From NCBI GenBank assembly GCA_015680685.1, contig MNCI01002682.1, positions 352-62,351 of the forward strand: 62,000 nucleotides of DNA. The letters are read 5' to 3'. Origin of the DNA: Gnetum montanum (taxonomy: Eukaryota; Streptophyta; Gnetopsida; Gnetales; Gnetaceae). Position numbers and translations under genes: made by a program. The notes below the pieces were generated by a model. That model saw nothing but the letters and a program-made list of their open reading frames with translations, was not told the DNA's origin and did no database searches. Every line of letters begins with the position of its first letter. Positions within the stretch are counted from its first letter, which is position 1. Below are positions 58,156-62,000 of this stretch, piece by piece.

Positions 58156-60564
58156 CACATCTTGGCAAAAACAATCTCGTTTGGGATGTCCCTAGGACTA
58201 GGACATGTCTCCAAACGTTCCAGGATGCAAGTGGGACGTCCAGCATATTTTGGCATACAAAATGCAATAGAGATACCAATAACAATTCTTCCTTTTATTT
58301 TAAAACATTGTCAAAATGGCTTGCTGTCCAAATTGCACTGCAGTAACTCAAGAATAAAAAAACTATCCATAAATTTTAATACAAATATCTTGGTGCAACT
58401 ATTCTTTCTCACGTCTCCGTTGCATTCCCATGATGTTTTGAAAAAACCATGACATCCCCAAACGTGTTTAGGGATGTGTCCCAACGTCTCCATGTCCCAG
58501 CATCCCAGAAACAGGTGAAGCACTGTAAATATAGTGTTGGGGGTTTGGTTTACTATTCATCCTTTTAGAGCTTTTATGTGCTATTGAAACAATTTGATAT
58601 TTTAATTGTTGGTATGGTTGAAAGGGAAGAGGAGGGGAAAAGGGGAGGGAGGGATATGTATTAATATGATTTATTATAGCAGCTTGTTCGTTTGGGCTAA
58701 CTTTGCAATGGGACCAAAGGTTTCTGTTTTTCAATAAGGACTAACTTAAGTTGATAGGATAAAGGCCAGCAGGGTTCATTCTAACTTTTCATGGGCTGCT
58801 TTTTGTTGACTGGGTTGATGACCATGTTCTTGGACAATAGTCTATTACCATCTGGAAACTGTTAGCAGATTAAAGTATTTCAATTTCAGGATAATCTCCC
58901 ATGTTTGGAAAAGGACTCGCTAACATACTGAATTTGTAGTTAGTTAATGGCTTATGGTTTGATGCTCAGTTATGCATATGAATGAAATTCACCAGTAAGA
59001 TAGGGTAGCAGTGATAATTTCTATGAGGCATTTCTAGCCCCAATATAACATGTTTCTAGGAGATATCCTTTAGACTGTTAGTAATTACGTATCTTTAAAA
59101 AAATTGAAGTGAATCATTTAGTTTTTTATCTTGAAAAGTGTTGGTAACTACAAATTTGTTATTGACGTCAACTTTTTATTTACCATTGCTTCACATTTAC
59201 ATTTTATATGTCATCTTTCATTGAAACATTCTTGTTGCATATAGCGCTTAATTCTTTTAAAACGTAATCGTTTTCATCTGATTTTTCATATTTTTTAAAG
59301 TTATTCCTGTCAAAATTATGCAAAGTTGGCAAAAGCTTGCTGATTAGGAGTTTCAGTAGGCTTAATGAGCTTTGTAACTTTTTAAAAAACTATTTAATAT
59401 ATTTGCAATTAATGAGTTTTATAACCTTATTTTTAAGTTATATTTATATGAGTAAGTAAGCCCTGTTGTGTACAAGCTGCTGCTTTCCTGTGGATTCGGC
59501 TTCCAATGCCTTTGATGCTATATCAGTAGTTATATCAGGAAATAACTATGAATTAAGCACAACCGAAGTTGCCTTGGGTTGGGATCTTAGAGATCGACCC
59601 ATAAGAGACTATCAATGTTCCTTTCTATAAACTATCAAATACAATGATAGTGATACTACAGAAAACAAAACAATCATCCCAAGGTACCAATTTATTCTAT
59701 TAGGATAGTCAAATTCCAGTTTATATTTGGAATTTTCTTTCTACTATAAACTTATCTAGACTAATTTCTCCTCCAAAAAGTTTGACTATTTCTTTTCTTC
59801 CAATGTTCAATTATCACATGTGCTAGCAAAGAACTTCTAATTTTATTAGAATGTTGTGTTGCATAACCAAAGTCCAGGTTGTTACCTGATCCTCTAAAGT
59901 TTTTATTATAGGTATTATAAAATGTTGGTTTGTATCTGTTTAAACTTCATTTCAAATATTTGCAATTATAGGGCAATGAAGAAAGATACAATTGTCATCA
60001 CTACAAGGGTTCTTATGAAATCATTTTTTAAAAGTAAATAATAGAAGGAAAACCTTCCTTTCATCTTTTTCTTTTTTATTTTATTTATTGGCACAGGGAT
60101 GCGAAAGGGTGTTGTGAAAGTTTAACACAAAAACAATACCTAGTAAAATCAGATAATAACACTCTGCTAAAAGTTTTAATAAATTTTCTTATTTTTCTTC
60201 CATGACCCAACAACATTAAAAATGTCTAAGTGATCTATAGTATGCTAAGTGATTTAGACATTTTTACATTTCCATTGAGGATGTTTATTTCACAATGGTC
60301 AATGAGTTAAATGTTATAGAATATTAAAGTGGAATTGTTCTAGAAAGTTTTGAAATCTTCATGTTCTTTCAGTTGTTGAATGTGCATGGATGGGATGCTT
60401 GAAAAATGCTCAAAGTATTGACAAGTTTGATACCATATATGCTTGCTAGGATTCTCAATTTCATTTCTTGTCTCTATTGCTCATAGACACTAACCCTCTA
60501 TTTTTTTTAATGAAACTGAAATTGATTTTATAATGTCTATATACCCTTTGGATCTATTGGATAG
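58156..60564. other. 3' flank or intron of the DJ-1 gene; no exon recognised
   Basis: Bases 58160-58520 carry GGGATGTCC/GGACGTCC-type repeated motifs, probably another repeat. A hairpin lies at about 60219-60267 (AAAATGTCTAA and TTAGACATTTT). I looked for a second DJ-1 domain and found none. AG sites before short open stretches (58890, 59972) do not encode DJ-1 motifs. Confidence 0.45.
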
Positions 60565-62000
60565 TATATGTAGGACCCTTAATAACCACCTTCTAAGTTC
60601 AGTACAATTTTTTTTACTTTTGTTTTTTTTTTTGAACATGGGGCTAGACTTACACTAGCAATTAATAAGGATATGACTCAATGCAGTGGTGGATTAATTA
60701 TAGGACTTACGCACCTCCTTTTCTCATTGATCTTAACAAGTTGATGAGATGAGACCTTTCCACTTTTTGTAATTCTAAGGATTGATGCATTGATTGCTCA
60801 TCACCTATCTTTAGCAGTACTATGATACCTCAAAGACTAGTCTAGCCAAGGGTAATGGCTATCACTTCACATTACATAAGAAGCTAGAAAACATCAAACA
60901 TTTGTGTGACTCCCTTGTTTCAAGTTTTGTTTTCACTAGCAACACCAATAGATACAGTTAGTTGTAGTCATAGTCCTTCACTATGTTTCCACTAAATAAG
61001 ATCATTTAATTTATCATAGGCTTCAAACAATGGCTAGGGGTAAAAAATATATAGGTTACAATAACTTTGCCCTTGTAATGTGGTGTGGCATTCCCACATT
61101 GAGGGTCATCCAACTCAACGAATACAGTCACCGTTTGGTTATGAGGTGGGTATCTTCAAGTTCTAAACTACACAAGGCTTAGTTGAACCATCATTTTTGG
61201 ACTACACTTTAATATACCCTCAAAGTAGGGGACCTGGGATTGTATGTGAAGTGGTTACATATTTACAAATGACACCTGCATTATTGAAAACCTTCAGGTG
61301 TTGTGCATCTCAACCCCCTTGGGCCCAATGGCTTAGAATATCAAGCCAAAGTAAGCATATGTACAGATAGGGTTGGATAGTCATACTCATCTCCACATCC
61401 ATGGTAGGGTGCATATAAAATAAATAAACAATGCAACCTGTTCATTCAAGGAATTAGGAAGAATATATGATTATTAAAATGATTAGTTAATGATCCGTAG
61501 AAATGCTACATACTTCACACAAGACACACCAATCAAATGCATCAGTTACCTAATTACTAACTATGAAATGAGGTGAATTGCTTATCCTAGGGCCCAAAGG
61601 ACTTCTAATCATAATTCGTGTTGGTTCATTTTATTGAAAGCAAAGAAACATGCATGATCATAGATAAATTTTCTTTCTTTTCTTTGCATAAATAAAAGGA
61701 CATAATTGCTGATAAATAAATGGAGTTAATGAATTGAAACCAGAATAAGTAAATAATATTTTACTTTTTATGAAAGGAAAATCTAAATATGGCAAATGTA
61801 CAAACATTCATTATTCAATAAAAGACTTACTCCAAGGAGATATCCAAGCTTCCAAGATCCACTATTCTCAACATACAATTGAAACAAGATAACTGTACAT
61901 CTCAAGTATGTTTTAAATGCTATGTAAGAAATTAGCTCACACATCAATAGTAGTTACAACACGTAGGTTTATTCATTTGTTAAGGATCATTGCCTGAAGC
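60565..62000. repeat. Unclassified interspersed repeat Y (inverted relative of X)
   Basis: The reverse complement aligns with 10690-12105 with scattered differences and small gaps. It appears to run off the right edge. No coding potential was recognised. Confidence 0.65.

Noticed and set aside
58066-58452. Plus-strand open frame of 128 codons
   Set aside because: It starts inside the second solo LTR and runs into repeat-like DNA; no family motif.
58880-60040. Further DJ-1 exons at AG sites near 58890 and 59972
   Set aside because: The short open stretches after these sites lack any DJ-1 motif.

Overview
The window looks like nuclear DNA of a seed plant with a very large, transposon-filled genome. 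I favour a gymnosperm. This is an inference from old, deeply nested LTR retrotransposons, CpG-poor AT-rich DNA and one small intron-split host gene in 62 kb. I ran no database search. Family names come from reading motifs, and all similarity statements are by eye.

Left block (1-13.75 kb): the 5' part of a minus-strand Athila-type Ty3/Gypsy element (E1: LTR, tRNA-Asp-type primer site, gag, protease) runs off the left edge. Next come two Athila fragments joined head to head. E2 (4.6-8.95 kb, minus) has a truncated LTR, gag, protease and the start of RT. E3 (8.95-10.37 kb, plus) has the end of an accessory ORF, a polypurine tract and a full LTR. Then follows an unclassified repeat, X (about 10.7-12.1 kb), with an inverted relative, Y, at the right edge (60.6-62 kb).

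Middle block (13.75-29.84 kb): one minus-strand Athila-type element, E4, is bounded by similar LTRs and a matching 5-bp target duplication (ACTAG). Its middle holds foreign material: a gag/LTR fragment of the E1 family (E5) fused to an RNase H-integrase fragment of a different, Tat-like lineage. A cluster of three tRNA-derived SINE-like units follows (30.5-31.0 kb).

Nested block (31.2-52.5 kb): an RTE-like LINE is interrupted by a pol-less Ty1/Copia element (TSD ACATG). That element's left LTR is interrupted by a 12,991-bp Athila-type element, E6 (TSD CTTGA). All three levels can be resolved to the base. The right Copia LTR preserves the empty site for E6.

Right block (52.5-62 kb): a solo LTR (TSD CTTAT), a short piece of plastid atpB, and then the one convincing host gene, a DJ-1/PfpI-family gene. 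It has a TATA box, a TGACGTCA site, a plastid transit peptide and four exons. A second solo LTR (TSD CACAT) and repeat Y lie downstream of exon 4.

Most interesting: E4 and E6 each carry, downstream of pol and in the same sense, what looks like a separate transcription unit. It has a cluster of short motifs resembling that element's own LTR U3, a TATA box, a leader, a possible intron ending exactly at the ATG, and a long ORF. The ORF has a domain like the 'putative plant transposon protein' family followed by a coiled-coil region. The unrelated Copia element shows a similar layout: a U3-type motif array upstream of an ORF with the same type of domain. Internal promoters driving a 3' accessory gene are known from foamy viruses. 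I know of no description of this arrangement in plant retrotransposons, but I could not search for one.
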